A stretch of DNA of 64,000 bases from Aspergillus flavus (GCF_009017415.1 NC_092405.1:1984001-2048000), one strand, 5' to 3'; shown: positions 1 to 12,213, numbered from the stretch's first letter. The notes: a model not told the origin generated them from the sequence alone. Program-made: numbers and translations.

Positions 1-3000
1 GCAAGCACTGACCATGCACGTGAGAGAATTAAGGGGAAGTAATTAATCGTTGGGCAGCAATACATTATCAAGTTTTTACTGAAACAGTAAGCTGGTCAAT
101 GGGTCTAGTGCTTGGTTTCTCGCTTTAACGCGTAGTGCTATATATCCACAGAGGCAAACTACCCCCCAAGATTGAGGATGTATGACGCTTGTCTCCTAGG
201 TAATGACTGTTTCAGTATACTGCACAGACCAGACTAGTTGGTTCTGTTCTTTTCCACGTGGGACACGGACAGGCTGTTGCTCTAGCTAGTACTGTAATCT
301 GTCGGGAGTCGGTAATCTAGCTTCAACTATAGATCATAGAGCGTCGGATTTTTCAAGGATATTTTTCCTGGCGCTAGTGATCGCCAACAGGGAATAGAAG
401 CAGAGTCCCGATAAATTGATGGAGTCTGTGCACCAATTTTAATATTTTTCGTAACCATCGGGGATTTTATGTAAATGCAAGTGGTTGGGGATGTAACATG
501 TCACTAGCGCTTTAGTGTGATTGAGATCGTGATAGTGACTCTAACGCATTGGTCGGTCTGGAGCAGTCTATTGAATTTTTATTATGTTTTCATCTTAGAA
601 TTATGTACATAGAAACTTCGTCAGGTACAGCGGAAAACGCACTGGTTGATAATGCGGCGGATGGAGTAAAGTAGGGTTAGCTTATCGGGGGTGCCGGGAA
701 AAAAAATTTCGTCCAGTCCTCCCTCAGATTCTTCCCATGTGAATTATTCTATGGCGACGCATCGACCGGCCAGCCGGTGATCTGTGCTTCTTTTCCGATG
801 CTTTCTTTTTCCAGCACAGGTAATTTGTCAATTTATTCCCAGCTTGTTTTTTCTAGAGCCGAGATATCTTTGCAGACCACCTGACCCAAAGCTACTGGGG
901 CGGGAAAAGATCTAGAAGGTCGACGGGAGTATAAAACTTTGGAAATGTCGGTGCGTGGGCGGATGAGTGGATCTAGGGACCGTTAGTTACTAGGCTAGCT
1001 CTAGTCTGGCTCGCTTACCGCAAGGTGGCCACCGTCCTGGAGGGTAGATATCAGTTACCTACTACTAAACGGTAACTGGGTTTCCTGGTTCTAGTCCCTG
1101 CTTACCCAGGTCGGTGGTACCACTACCAGGGCTGTGAGTAATTATCTAGGAGGTAGTGCTTATTATCCGATTAGTCGCTGGTGGCGATCAGTAAAAATGT
1201 GGGTTTGGAGTTGTTGAGTCATAGATAGATATTTCTGACTCAGTTTGGGACTGTCACTTGTGGGATGGTCTAATCATTCAATCATATTTCGCGAAGAATG
1301 CTTATTACTATTATTATGAGAATGGAATTGTCAGGAGTGCTCCAGGCTATTATAACCGGTTAATTCTTTCATGGTGAGCCGATGGACCGGTTACATCGAC
1401 AACATCATACACTACACATAAAAGCATATGAAGATGAGTGTGGATGTAAACGTCGACTTTAATGTGGAAAACCATAGACATCATTCCATGATAGCCGACA
1501 ATAGCATAGCATAAAAAGATCACCAGCTCGACGAAAGTGAAATAAGCTCGGCTCCACTCGTTCCAGAAATAGCATCCCAGCCGCCCGATTACTAAGTGTC
1601 TATTCATGGAGTGTTTATTTTGGCGGTAGTAAAAGTAGTAGTAATGATTTTCCTCAAGATATCGCTTGACATTTACCAATCCTATTATCTGCTCATCCCC
1701 ACAGTACCCCATGATGGGAAGAAATATTCCCGTAGGATATCCAAGCTCACATACATGCCGTCCCGGCTCGGTATCACCTCCCCCGCCAATAACGGGATTT
1801 CAGTGTTACGATTCAATCCCCTAGTTCAGGCCAGATTGAGTAACGGTCCCTGCATTGATATGGAATGCACAGTCACCCCGGCATCTGGGCTTGAGTCGGA
1901 CTACTAGTGAAGAATGTGCCAGGTTACACTGCATCGACCGAGATGCTGCTTTAGCAAGGATAAGAACGACAAGAATATCAATGGAGAAAACAGGGAATAG
2001 GATAGGTAGATCGACGTCTGTGTTATGCAGTCAGCACCTTGTTCAAGGCAGGGTCTGTTATGCGGGACTTGACAGTGATTAGCAGGGTGGTGAGAATAAA
2101 AGAAACAAATCAAGGTAGACTGCATGCATGCCTGCCGTGGCTTAGATACCTAGAACACCCAACACAGATGTCCAATGCAAATTCTCCGTCGGAAGACGTT
2201 ATCTAACACCTTTCCACGTAATATGCTATCTCAGGTGAGTCTTTGACATCATGAGAGAGCTATGGTAGATCCACAGCTGTATGAGAATGTTGTGCTACAG
2301 AAGTAGTGGTGAGCTTGGGATTGGCAGTGCAATGTCCGGGGCGTCTAGTACGATATTTCCGGTCATTGTACATAGCGTATAGCTTTACTAGGCTATGATC
2401 ATGGTACTGCGATATGAGGAGTGAGCTGGTGTTATTGGCCCGCTAATATTAACAACAAATAACTATGGAATATGGTGGGTCTCGCTTCTGTCAATCATGA
2501 AAATCATACGGATGTATGAAACGAATCAATCGAAGCATGGCTGTGCGATGATGAAGCCGAGTGGGCCATGATAGCTCAAACACCATGTAAGGAGATGTCT
2601 GAAACCGTGAGCTCCATGCTGACAGGAAAAAACTTTATGCCCATTCAGACTTCGTTTTTTATCGCAGGATCCAGAATAGTAGAGGCCGAGGCTGAAACGG
2701 TTTCAGTCATCATGTCAGACAGAACCCGCCACGTGAATAGGAAACAGATAATTTTTCCATTAGACGACCACTAAGTCAATATTTTTAACATCTGTAATAC
2801 TCCGTATATCATAGAACAGTAAATGGTTGGGCAGAAATCAACGGTGGAAGCCTCCGGAAGACCCAATCCGGCGCGCCGCTGAGCATCACAGACCTAACGG
2901 TGCCCCGTGCATATCCAAAGAGCTGATCAGCGGCAAATCCATTAGTCCCGGTTTAGAAGCTGATCAACAGGGACAGCGCCATCTGCACAGGGGTGGCCAG

Positions 3001-5219
3001 CCATCGCTGATAGGGGGAGAGAAGGATTCGTAACCGGCTTTCGGCCATTAACTTGCATCTTGCATTTGATATCCAATCAATTCAATCCTAACCTCACCTC
3101 TAGAATTCTCCCCCACTCTGCCCCTCCTCTACCTTTTTGTCCCTTATCTCTCACTGTTACCTATCATTCTCCCGGTCTTACTATTTTGCTACTCTAAAAG
3201 AGAATAAAAATCCCTACCGCCACGTGACGATGACGATGGAGCCTTAGGGAGCTTCGTAAGACCGAACTGCCACCTGGACTATCACCTCTCTGTCCCCACC
3301 ACCATAACTTGAAAATCTCCTATTGATGATCGCGATGGTGTGATAGGAGAAAAAAAAGAGAGAAAAGAAATTCAATCATGCTGTGCATATCAAGCTAAAC
3401 AAGCTTCGTCATCGGCGCACACGCGGTCGGCGTTCTCAGGAGGTATCGGCTTCGAAATCCAACATCGGGTAGCCGAACAGAAAAAAAAAAAAAAAAACAC
3501 GAGATACCAGTGTCTCTTCTTATTCGCACAGCCTTATTGCCTTCCGAACAAGAACTCCGTGTCCAGACCGACCGAACCTTCCGTGGGTCACTTTTCCTTA
3601 TCCTTGGGTTTCTCGTTAGCGGTCCGGTTCGGGCGCTAAAAGAGCCACTGCTAAAGTCTTGCTATCTCTTGATAAACTTGTTCCTGCGGATCCACTTCCG
3701 GTTTTTGCCTCTTCAGATAGACCAGAAGAAAAAAAAAAAATAGTGAGAGAAAAGGAGGGTCTGACTAGCATGGTGTTCAGTCCTCTTCTTCCACTAACAA
3801 TAATGGATCCAGTGATCTTCTCTGCTCTAAAGGTTCCAGAAGGATGATCGAGACTGTTCGACCGGTGGGGACAATTTTCTAAATATTTTCAACCGCACAA
3901 GAACAACCCCAAAAATATAGGACAAAGCATGAGAAAAGGGTGGGAAAAGGGGACAAAAAAGGAACAGAAACAAGAAGAAATCCAGAACAATGAAAGAGTG
4001 TCAATTGTATTCTCCTATAAAACTGACAGTCTCCATCTAAGACCAAATGTGACTCCCCTTTGGCCACTTGTGGTACCGTCGTGGACCCCGTGGAACCAGT
4101 GCTGTCGACCGTGGTCACAGCCAAGATAGTCGCAAAAAAAAGCTACTCTAACTATGCCTAAGCGTTGTTCTAGTCCATCGAAGTTGGGTGTCACACTTAG
4201 TCTTGTTTCTCTGTTGGTAATTTTTATTTACTTATGGTTTATTCTGTTACTCTAACGAAATCCCCTGAGGGTTGACGCCATTAAAAGAGGGGCTAGACAA
4301 TTGGATCCTTTTAAACGCCGGGATATGAGCTTTTCTTTTGTTTTTGATTTTCCTATCTAGCAACTCTAATCGGTGATTCATTTATTGGATATCAAATCTT
4401 CCCCCAGCCGGTGATTTATCATCGTGGCGAAGATACTGCAGCGATTTGATACAAAACTCCACTTCCCTCCAGCATCCCTCTCACATCCCCTAACGTCAGG
4501 ACCCCAGGTGTCAAGAATCTACTACAAATTTTTAATACTTTTAATATTCTTTCCTTGAAAGGCTTTGCAACACAGAGTCAACGACGGATCGCTCACTATC
4601 CAATATCTTCAACGCTCCGTCATTGTGAATATTGTCAATCGACATTCCCTGTTTCGACTCTCAGCCACTGCTCTATATCTAAAGATCTCCTATTCGTGTC
4701 TTTGGATCAGTGTGGCAAAAGAAGGAGACCGGATATATCTCCTTCTTCCTCCTTATACCTTCCAAGTGGTTTACTGTTCATAGCCCTACCTAGAATTGGA
4801 GTCATGTCCCCGTGACGTACTATCATTCCTTGTGGCGGGACCTCTACCCCTTCTTTCCTATCGATCCGACTGTTCCCTCCCGATAGTCGTGTCCAAAGTA
4901 CCTCTACGTACAGGCGATCCTGTCCGTGCTTAAGAGCTTTTGCTCTCACAAAATTCCACAAAGGTAGGCTCTTGGCAAAGGCTTCTTGTTAGCCATCCAG
5001 TACTGATCTAACTCTTTCGGTAGGCTACACCCTCCTCTCACTCAACCAAAACTCTAGTCGCTGGCTCGACAGAGAACAAGAGACAAGGAAAGCAAAGATT
5101 TAATAATTCACGAGGCGATTTCGAACAATCAAGAATAGAACGCCGAGAGAGCGAAGGTAACACGAAGACCCAAAGAATTTGCTTTGACCCTGTTTGGCGA
5201 GTCACGTAAAGAACCCAAA
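1..5219. other. Gene-poor 5.2-kb left end, ending in the promoter/leader of the Prm10-like gene
   Basis: No open frame here combines an ATG, sensible codon use and a recognisable family. The frames present are short and full of low-complexity translations. The first 3 kb is mixed AT-rich intergenic DNA. From about 3.05 kb the plus strand becomes pyrimidine-rich with several A-tracts, including a 17-A run near 3481, a texture common in Aspergillus promoters and leaders. A CCACGTGACG E-box-like site lies near 3221. The last ~700 bp before 5220 is probably promoter and 5'UTR of the downstream gene. The frame of that gene stays open upstream to 5184, but only from a TTG, so I do not extend it. 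Small unannotated transcripts cannot be excluded. Confidence 0.5.
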
Positions 5220-7823
5220 ATGGCCGGTGGTTATTTCGATTTACCCGTCGCCTCCTCGAGGCGTTCGAGCGTCACTGAAGTACCTGAGGGGCCAGGTAGA
5301 TCCTCTGCAGGGCCGCGTGTATCCTCCCTCCCCTCGCCCAATAATGAAGCGCCTCAGGACCGATCAATGGACTTGCGCGGAGCTCAGGGCAGGCATCGGA
5401 ATGCCGGCATTCTCAAGAACACCAATCGCGTCAAGTTCACTGTTAGCGAGTATGGCCTGGGCGAGGTCCCCTCCGGATCGACGTCAGAGAGCCTGTTTGA
5501 TGGAAGGGGCTCATCATTGCCGCAAAAGCCCTTACCCACCGCCAGCATTCCATCGACGGAGAAAGCATCCGCCGAGCCCCAATCGTTTCCCTTGGTTGAT
5601 ATCAATGATAGCTCACCAACGGGTGTCACCGGCCGAACGATCCACTCTCGGGCTAGCTCCCCAGGATTCATTGGGGACAATGAGGTCAGCTATGAGAAGG
5701 GGAGGGCCATCTACTCCGCACAAGAGAGAGCTCAGAGGCTCGCATCCCTCCTTGGTCGCTCCTCAAAGTCTCCGAAGCCAAGTCCTCGTTCAAGTCTGCC
5801 GTCATCAATAGCGTCCACACCTACAGAAGTGGCGCTACCCTCCGAGGATGGTGACGAGATACCTATGATCAGTCTTCCCGAGAAGCAATACGACTTCTTC
5901 TCCGACGATGAAGACAACCTCATAGATAAGCGACAATCTACACGCACTGCAGAAGCTCATCAGCTAGTGCGACAAATGACTCGAAAGGACTTTAACTTTT
6001 TCTCGCGCATTCGCGCTCCCTCTCCCGGCCTCCGCTCTGGTCAGATCACTCCTCTTGAGGAGAGGGATCCTGACGCCTATGTCGAACGGCCATCTCACTA
6101 TCGTGGCGGTATTCTCTCCACCCTTCTGAAGCTCTATGATCAACCTTCTCAGCAAAACTATTCTCGAGGCCGGTATGGTCACTCACGTCAAAGCAGTTCG
6201 TCAGGCCTTAGCGGGCGAGGCTTGTCCCCGGACCCTGGTTGGAAGCCCCAGCGGCCAAGGAAGTGGTACGAGAAATCTCCGAACCAATCCAGCATATCTC
6301 TGTCTGGGTCGACTGCCAAGAACTCCTCTAGCTCTCCCATTGCCATGCTCAAGCGGTCCCGGAGCATTGGTGCTATACCCGGCATGCCTAAGAGGATGGG
6401 GAAGCCACAACTGGAGGATGAGATCCGCGTCACCGTTCATATCGCCGAGCTCCTCTCCCGCCAACGTTATCTACTCCTGCTTTGCCGTGCATTGATGAAA
6501 TACGGTGCACCTACACACAGGCTGGAAGAGTATATGAGGATGTCTGCGCGCGTTCTGGAGATCGACGGTCAATTCTTGTATATGCCGGGCTGTATGATTA
6601 TTTCCTTTGACGATGCGTCTACCCACACTACCGAAGTCAAGCTGGTCCGCTCTCACCAGGGTGTTGACCTGAGTCGACTGTCCGACGTACATCAAATCTA
6701 CAAGGAGGTGATTCACGACGTCATCGGCGTCGAGGAAGCTACGCAGCGGCTCGAGGAGATCATGAAGAGACCGGACAAGTACCCGGTTTGGCTCCTGATT
6801 TTGATTCACGGTTTCGCCAGCGCCAGCGTCGGGCCCTTTGCCTTTAATGCCCGCCCCATTGACATGCCCATCGCTTTCGTGTTGGGATGTCTCCTGGGTA
6901 TTCTACAACTGGTCCTGTCTCCTCGGTCCTATCTCTACTCAAATGTTTTCGAGATCTCGGCAGCGGTCTTGACGTCATTCCTAGCCAGGGCTTTCGGAAG
7001 CATTCGCTACAACGGTGAACGTCTCTTCTGCTTCTCAGCTTTGGCGCAATCGTCGATTGCCCTCATCCTGCCCGGATACATGGTACTGTGCGCTAGCCTG
7101 GAGCTACAATCACGCAGTATCGTCGCGGGCTCCGTCCGCATGGTTTACGCCATCATCTACTCCCTGTTCCTTGGATTCGGTATCACAATTGGCACCGCTG
7201 TATATGGCCTCTTGGATAGCGACGCATCCTCCGATTACACATGCCCCGCCAGTCCGATCACCAACGAATACCTCCAACATTTCCCCTTCGTCATTCCTTT
7301 CACCATCTGCCTTGCCCTTGTCAACCACGCCAAGTTGAAGCAAATCCCGGTGATGATCGTCATTGCTTTCGCGGGGTATGTCACCAACTATTTCGGCTCC
7401 AAGCGATTCTATTCAAGCACACAAGTGTCCAATGCGTTGGGCGCCTTCGTGATCGGCGTCATGGGAAACCTCTACAGCCGACTGCGCCACGGATTCGCAG
7501 CGGCCGCAATGCTACCTGCTATCTTTGTTCTTGTCCCATCCGGTCTTGCAGCCAGCGGATCCCTGATCTCCGGGATCGCATCGGCAGAGCAAATCACCAG
7601 CAAAATCACACCCTACTCTGTCGTTGCCAACGGCACACAGGGATTCGTGGATGCAGCAAAGAACATGACCACAACAACAAGCAACGATCAATTCCACGGA
7701 GTCGTCTTCGACATCGGATACGGCATGGTCCAGGTCGCAATCGGCTTCACCGTCGGTCTTTTCCTCGCTGCATTGGTCGTGTACCCGCTTGGAAAGAAAC
7801 GCAGCGGACTGTTCAGCTTTTAA
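5220..7823 (+). CDS. Prm10/ThrE-family (DUF1212) multi-pass membrane protein
   Basis: A single-exon protein of 867 residues. I chose the ATG at 5220 because its context (CCCAAAATGGCC) is good and the upstream in-frame extension has only a TTG. The first ~400 residues are Ser/Pro/Arg-rich and look disordered. From about residue 410 a globular domain begins (AELLSRQRYLLLLCRALMKY, then YGAPTHRLEEYM), followed from about residue 520 by roughly ten hydrophobic helices up to the C-terminus (YPLGKKRSGLFSF). This is the architecture of the ThrE/ThrE_2 family that includes yeast pheromone-regulated membrane protein Prm10 and, distantly, bacterial threonine/serine exporters. The substrate in fungi is unknown, so amino-acid export is only an inference from the family. 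Length and domain order match other fungal members. Family call secure; function not. Confidence 0.88.
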   Translation: MAGGYFDLPVASSRRSSVTEVPEGPGRSSAGPRVSSLPSPNNEAPQDRSMDLRGAQGRHRNAGILKNTNRVKFTVSEYGLGEVPSGSTSESLFDGRGSSLPQKPLPTASIPSTEKASAEPQSFPLVDINDSSPTGVTGRTIHSRASSPGFIGDNEVSYEKGRAIYSAQERAQRLASLLGRSSKSPKPSPRSSLPSSIASTPTEVALPSEDGDEIPMISLPEKQYDFFSDDEDNLIDKRQSTRTAEAHQLVRQMTRKDFNFFSRIRAPSPGLRSGQITPLEERDPDAYVERPSHYRGGILSTLLKLYDQPSQQNYSRGRYGHSRQSSSSGLSGRGLSPDPGWKPQRPRKWYEKSPNQSSISLSGSTAKNSSSSPIAMLKRSRSIGAIPGMPKRMGKPQLEDEIRVTVHIAELLSRQRYLLLLCRALMKYGAPTHRLEEYMRMSARVLEIDGQFLYMPGCMIISFDDASTHTTEVKLVRSHQGVDLSRLSDVHQIYKEVIHDVIGVEEATQRLEEIMKRPDKYPVWLLILIHGFASASVGPFAFNARPIDMPIAFVLGCLLGILQLVLSPRSYLYSNVFEISAAVLTSFLARAFGSIRYNGERLFCFSALAQSSIALILPGYMVLCASLELQSRSIVAGSVRMVYAIIYSLFLGFGITIGTAVYGLLDSDASSDYTCPASPITNEYLQHFPFVIPFTICLALVNHAKLKQIPVMIVIAFAGYVTNYFGSKRFYSSTQVSNALGAFVIGVMGNLYSRLRHGFAAAAMLPAIFVLVPSGLAASGSLISGIASAEQITSKITPYSVVANGTQGFVDAAKNMTTTTSNDQFHGVVFDIGYGMVQVAIGFTVGLFLAALVVYPLGKKRSGLFSF

Positions 7824-8701
7824 AACACCATGCACACATAACATACATACATACATACATAAATACCCATTCGCTCACATTTCCTTCTGTCGTTTGTCTA
7901 TTTTGAACCTCTCACCAATCGATATGGATTGCATCATCGTCACGCAGCAAGCGAGTTAGTCCTGTTATTAAGCGTGTGTCCTGTATCTCTTCTCTATTCC
8001 TTTTGTTCTTCTGCTTTGTTCATATATCGGCGTCACATACTATCTCTTGCATTTCCTTCTCTGGTCAGTTTTACTTCACATTGAGCCTTCTCTTGCATTT
8101 GGGATGTCACGATATGATTTGAATTGGACGGATTTAGCGAGCAATGCACCGGATATTCAGCAACTGGGATTGTTTCTTTTCTTTGTATGTCTTTTGGTCG
8201 ATTATATCTGGTTTTGGGTTTTGTTTTTGGAGGGCTATGGTAAATATAAAAAAGGGTCGGCGTGGATGACTTAGAATGACTTTGGCTTTTTTCTGGGATA
8301 TGTTTATGTTTATGGTAGTGATATCATTTGAGAATATAGTTATGGATTTCTGGGGCTTGAGGGTCGCAGATTCTTTTCGGATTTTATGGAGTTTTTTCTC
8401 ATCATATCGTAGATTACATTTCTGGATTTTCACCTGGGTACTGAATTGAAGGTTGCCTTATCATATTAGCATTAACGTATCTAGCTGTATTAAAATATCA
8501 ATTAAGAACTGGTCCTACTTGAACCATACTTCAACTACCACAAGGACACACTGTACCCAGCAGTAGCCACTTAGTTCCTTTTTTATTCAGAAATCCACGG
8601 AATACCGTAGCTATCTGATACAGCAAGAATAGTATAACGCAATAAGGTATCTATATAACCTATTCCAATCCCAATCCCTAAAACCTAACCAAAACTACAA
8701 A
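7824..8701. other. Intergenic between convergent Prm10-like and MFS genes
   Basis: The two genes converge, so this 0.9 kb should contain both 3'UTRs. It starts with a short CATA tetranucleotide run (about 7843-7862). It is T-rich on the plus strand up to 8450 and A/C-rich beyond that, consistent with two opposing 3' ends. Short frames here (for example 8047-8274) lack family resemblance. Confidence 0.5.
7843..7862. repeat. Short CATA tetranucleotide microsatellite
   Basis: About five tandem CATA units lie just after the stop codon of the Prm10-like gene, in its presumed 3'UTR. Nothing else is implied. Confidence 0.7.
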
Positions 8702-10306
8702 TCACCTCCCTAACCTCTCCTCCCTCCACCTCGGCCCAAACCTCACAACAACCCCCAAAAGCGGCGCCGTGGCCAACATCACAAACGCAATGAACGTAAA
8801 ACACCATCCCCTCCCCATAGCATTCAACATAGGATCAATGAGCGCCGTAGCACCCGCGCCCAGCAAACAGCGGACGAAATTATTCGACGCTGTCGCGGCG
8901 CTCGCATTCCCGGGGTACAGATCCACAAGCAACGTACTTACTGTATTGAATGCGCCGGTCAAGCCTAGTCCCATTACGAATAGGATGGTGGTGGGAGCCG
9001 CTAGATGGACACCGAAGTGGAGGACCCATCCGAAGGCGATTACAGTTAGACTGCCGATTGCTAGTAATGGGAAGGCGAGTTGGAGACGGGCTTTTTCGAT
9101 GGGGAAGTCTTTTAGGTCCCTGGAGGTGGAGTTGTGGAGGGGGATGTTGAGTTGTTTTGCGAGGCGGCGGTAGTTGGAGTCGAGGATTTTGCCGGAGATG
9201 ATGGAGGCGAGTGTGGCGCCGAGGCCGAAGGGGATGTAGCAGAGGCCGATTTGGAGGTCGTTAAGGTTGTATAGGTCCTGGTAGATTGAGGGGATGGAGG
9301 CGCTGACGTCGTAGAAGCCGGCGAAGAGGATGGCGTTGGAGAGCAGGATTAGGCTTGTGTCTTTTTGGGAGACGATCGAGAGGGTTCTTAGTGGGTTTGG
9401 GAATGTGATTTTATTTCTTTCTTCTGTGGTGTTGGTTGCTTCCTCTTGTTCTTCTTCTGTTCTTCTGGATCTGGTTTGATACCAGTTGATTAATGATAGG
9501 TTCCAGGTTGGAGGCGGGAGAGACCCGTTGCCGACTACTTTCCGGGCCGTTTCAGGGAAGAAGAGTAAGAACTGGATGGTGAAGGTGCCGGCGAATATAG
9601 TCAGAAACCAGAATATAGCTCGCCATCCTAGATACTGCGCCAGGAGGCCTCCGATGACCGGACCCACGGACGGGCCCAGTAGCGTGCCGGCAGTTACGAA
9701 GCCCATATATGAGCCCCGCTCCGCGGCAGTTGCGATATCCGACACCACCCCCGAACCGAGCGCAATGGTAGTGCTGATTCCGGCGCTTTGTAGACAGCGG
9801 AGAACGAACAGTGCGGCGTAGTTGTTTTGTAGTGCAAGTCCAATGTTGGCTGCTATGTACAGGATGAAACATCCGATGTAGGCTGGCCGTCGGCCTGCTT
9901 TGTCTGCAAAGTCACCCACGAACATGGGCGATAGCCCTTGGAAAATCTTCTTATCGTAAGTTTTCTTATTCATGGACAGACGGGGAAATGGTACTCGTAC
10001 CATGTAGCTCATGAGAGTCAGATTTATCAAGCCACCTGAGACATGTAGATCATTGGCTAGGGTGTTTAAGGCCGGATAGTAAATCTGTGAAGACACCGGG
10101 GAAAAGAAACCAGCCCAGGATGTACAAAAGACGATATATCTCTTCTGCGCTTTCGAAAATGCAGAGTACACGACATCGCTGGCCCTGGTCGATGTGTGGG
10201 CTAGGACGGCATTGCCCGAGCTCTTACCCTGGGCTTTTTCCTCAAAGCTACCCGGGTTAGATATTGTTTCTTGGAGGCCTTCTGCATCGTGACAAGCCGA
10301 GGCCAT
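8702..10306 (-). CDS. MFS transporter, DHA1 (drug:H+ antiporter-1) family
   Basis: Predicted plasma-membrane transporter starting at the ATG at 10306 (MASACHDAEG). The frame is open for 534 codons, but a 54-bp GT-AG intron (9947-10000) is very probable. Removing it joins LMSYM to IFQGLSPMFVGDFADKAG and restores the normal loop between helices 2 and 3; the spliced protein is 516 residues. Motif A appears as GDFADKAGRRPAYI and the antiporter motif C as LLGPSVGPVIGGL. About 12 hydrophobic helices are present with a charged cytoplasmic loop in the middle (TRSRRTEEEQEEATN). The length is typical of fungal DHA1 multidrug and organic-ion exporters. The substrate cannot be read from sequence. The coding strand is C-rich in the central part and turns G-rich near the 3' end. 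Confidence 0.9.
   Translation of the reverse strand: MASACHDAEGLQETISNPGSFEEKAQGKSSGNAVLAHTSTRASDVVYSAFSKAQKRYIVFCTSWAGFFSPVSSQIYYPALNTLANDLHVSGGLINLTLMSYMVRVPFPRLSMNKKTYDKKIFQGLSPMFVGDFADKAGRRPAYIGCFILYIAANIGLALQNNYAALFVLRCLQSAGISTTIALGSGVVSDIATAAERGSYMGFVTAGTLLGPSVGPVIGGLLAQYLGWRAIFWFLTIFAGTFTIQFLLFFPETARKVVGNGSLPPPTWNLSLINWYQTRSRRTEEEQEEATNTTEERNKITFPNPLRTLSIVSQKDTSLILLSNAILFAGFYDVSASIPSIYQDLYNLNDLQIGLCYIPFGLGATLASIISGKILDSNYRRLAKQLNIPLHNSTSRDLKDFPIEKARLQLAFPLLAIGSLTVIAFGWVLHFGVHLAAPTTILFVMGLGLTGAFNTVSTLLVDLYPGNASAATASNNFVRCLLGAGATALIDPMLNAMGRGWCFTFIAFVMLATAPLLGVVVRFGPRWREERLGR
9947..10000 (-). other. Probable 54-bp intron without stop codons in the MFS gene
   Basis: Donor GTACGAGT directly follows the ATG codon of SYM and the acceptor ends ...GATAAGAAG. 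Length is a multiple of three and the sequence has no in-frame stop, so retention would add 18 hydrophilic residues (starting VRVPFPRLSM) just before motif A. The family has no such insertion, hence the intron call. Confidence 0.8.
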
Positions 10307-11260
10307 TTTCCAAGTATGAAGGCATTCAGAACAACCGAAAACAATACAACTCGCGGGGCCTAGGGCAAAAATGCATGTGGTCTGTGCTCTTGTTGGTCAC
10401 CTGACTATATCGAATGATTGAGCTCATGCATAATTTGGTCTTTCTTTTGGTAGAATGCCTTGGTCGATGCAAGTATTGACGATAGAGGCCATTTGTAGGT
10501 ATGTCAATTTCTTATCAATTGGATGTGGTCCCCCGTCAGACAGGGTTCGCCCTTAGCAAAGTCTTTGCTGTGCAGCCCTATTTACGGACATGCGTAGCCC
10601 TATAAGAAACTGATGAAGAGCAAGTCAAGAAGTCAGTCCTCCGATATTGTTTAGAAAAGCTGAATAACATTTGGCAGCTGATCACGAGCGAAAGCAATAT
10701 TCGAGAGGGGTGACCCTGCTTCAATCTTTGTGTCAACACGAAGGCAGGAAATAGCCCTAGAAGGGCTCGGGCACTGACATAGGGAATAGGATGGCACATA
10801 AGTATAACCATGATCCAAACGATCGATTGGGAGGATCAGGTTCCTTGCCTATGATCTATTTATCCTCGGATGGACAATATGGCCTCGCATCATTCTATTG
10901 AAGATTGAATGTATCGCCACTGTATACCAAAAGTCGATATGTTGAGTGAACCAACTAAACATCCGGCCACATAAATTATGCAGATCTTATCAGACCAAAA
11001 AATAAAAGAAAGAAAGAAAGAGGAAAAAGGGAAAAAGAAAAAAAAAAAGAAAAAAAAAAAAAAAAAAGCTTATGCATCCCTAATAAATGTCAAGGCGGCT
11101 GCAATAAAGGTGGCCTTCAGTCCCTCACAGTCTGACGGCCTCGAATGGCGACGAGATGAGGAGAAGACCTCGAAATAATATTAGATTGATGAGTGCCAAA
11201 AGATAAAGAGTTACATTGCGTATGTCAGAAGTTCACGACAAAGAGCCAAAAAGAAACTGA
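10307..11260. other. Promoter region of MFS gene, then low-complexity DNA
   Basis: Upstream of the MFS start. It contains an A-rich run at about 11029-11067 (AAAGAAAAAA-type), and no supported gene. The 77-residue frame at 10578-10811 shows no family features. Confidence 0.5.
11248..11252 (-). terminator. Pol III T-run terminator of the left tRNA-Glu
   Basis: Five T residues on the minus strand, eight bases after the tRNA 3' end, a minimal Pol III termination signal. Confidence 0.6.
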
Positions 11261-11354
11261 CTCCGATACGGGGAATCGAACCCCGAGCTGCCGCGGAACT
11301 TGCTTTCATGTTTAAGCTGAAAGGCGGCGATGTTAGCCGTTACACCATATCGGA
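11261..11354 (-). tRNA. tRNA-Glu(TTC) with 22-nt intron
   Basis: 94-nt gene, mature length 72. Acceptor stem TCCGATA/TATCGGA with discriminator G. T-arm GGGG-TTCGATT-CCCC. The anticodon arm is GCCGC + loop CTTTCAC + GCGGC, giving anticodon TTC (reads GAA). A 22-nt intron starting GCTTAAACATGAAAGC is inserted after A37, the canonical position. Its TGAAAG is complementary to the loop CTTTCA, forming the usual anticodon-intron helix. It differs from the right-hand copy by one base, in the intron. Confidence 0.95.
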
Positions 11355-12213
11355 TTTGATGAAAATATTTATATGTTTTTGCATATACAAGCTTGTGAGC
11401 ATTTAATATGTTAATCCTTGAGCCCTATTCATTGGCATCCGCGACTGGGTGTTGCATTTTTCTTGCAATTTCTTTGGGCATAATCGCGGCGATGCAATGC
11501 TTCTGTTAGACAAAGGTCATTGGGCCTGATAGTGGGGGAAACACCTAGGACTTGAAGGGTGTGTTGTGCTACGGAGCTATTAGTTTCGTGGCTATATAAA
11601 TATCTGCGCAGCAGTACTGAGAGGGACACCACTGGGGTTATAATCCAACACACCCACAATACCTTGACAGTTAGGTGACGCCACCTGATTATCATACCCA
11701 CAAGCCATCACCGAAAAGGGTTATGTCTAGGACAGCAGGTTGTCATAGCAGGGATACTAGTCATCATAGCTGTAACCCGCAGCCCGAAGTTATGTACAAG
11801 CGGGTGGGAGCATATCTAGGGAAGTCAAACGTTACAACTAGATTTGAACATGACATTTATACGTCGTAGCTCCATATAGCTGAGAGTCAGACCCGAAATA
11901 TGTTTCTTATATCCTAAATTGCACGATAAAGTGTATAAGTTATTCCGACACCTTGGGGATGAGTATGTGGTAGGCATAGGGTTTACCGAATCCCTATAGC
12001 AGACCGAAGCTCGCTCACCGCTGTGACATGAGTTGACTATATTGGATAACATGTGGAATCTTACTGCCTGCGAAATTCTTTCGATTAAGTTCCAAGGTAT
12101 CCCATGATGACCATTCTATCACCATTTTTAAGCGTTATAGAGTGCATGGTTACTACGGACCATTAGTATAGTTTGGTTATAATGTAAAAATTCAGGCCTT
12201 ATTGTCAATAACA
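11355..12213. other. Spacer between divergent tRNA-Glu genes
   Basis: 859 bp with no supported gene. It contains the upstream flanks of both tRNA genes; the immediate 5' flanks do not resemble one another. Short frames on both strands (for example 11429-11701 minus) look random. Confidence 0.5.

Noticed and set aside
1350..1712. 120-codon minus-strand frame
   Set aside because: Starts with ATG but its composition (HYYYFYY, repeated hydrophobics) is not coding-like and no family is recognised.
5184..5219. N-terminal extension of the Prm10-like protein
   Set aside because: It would start with TTG; the ATG at 5220 has a much better context.
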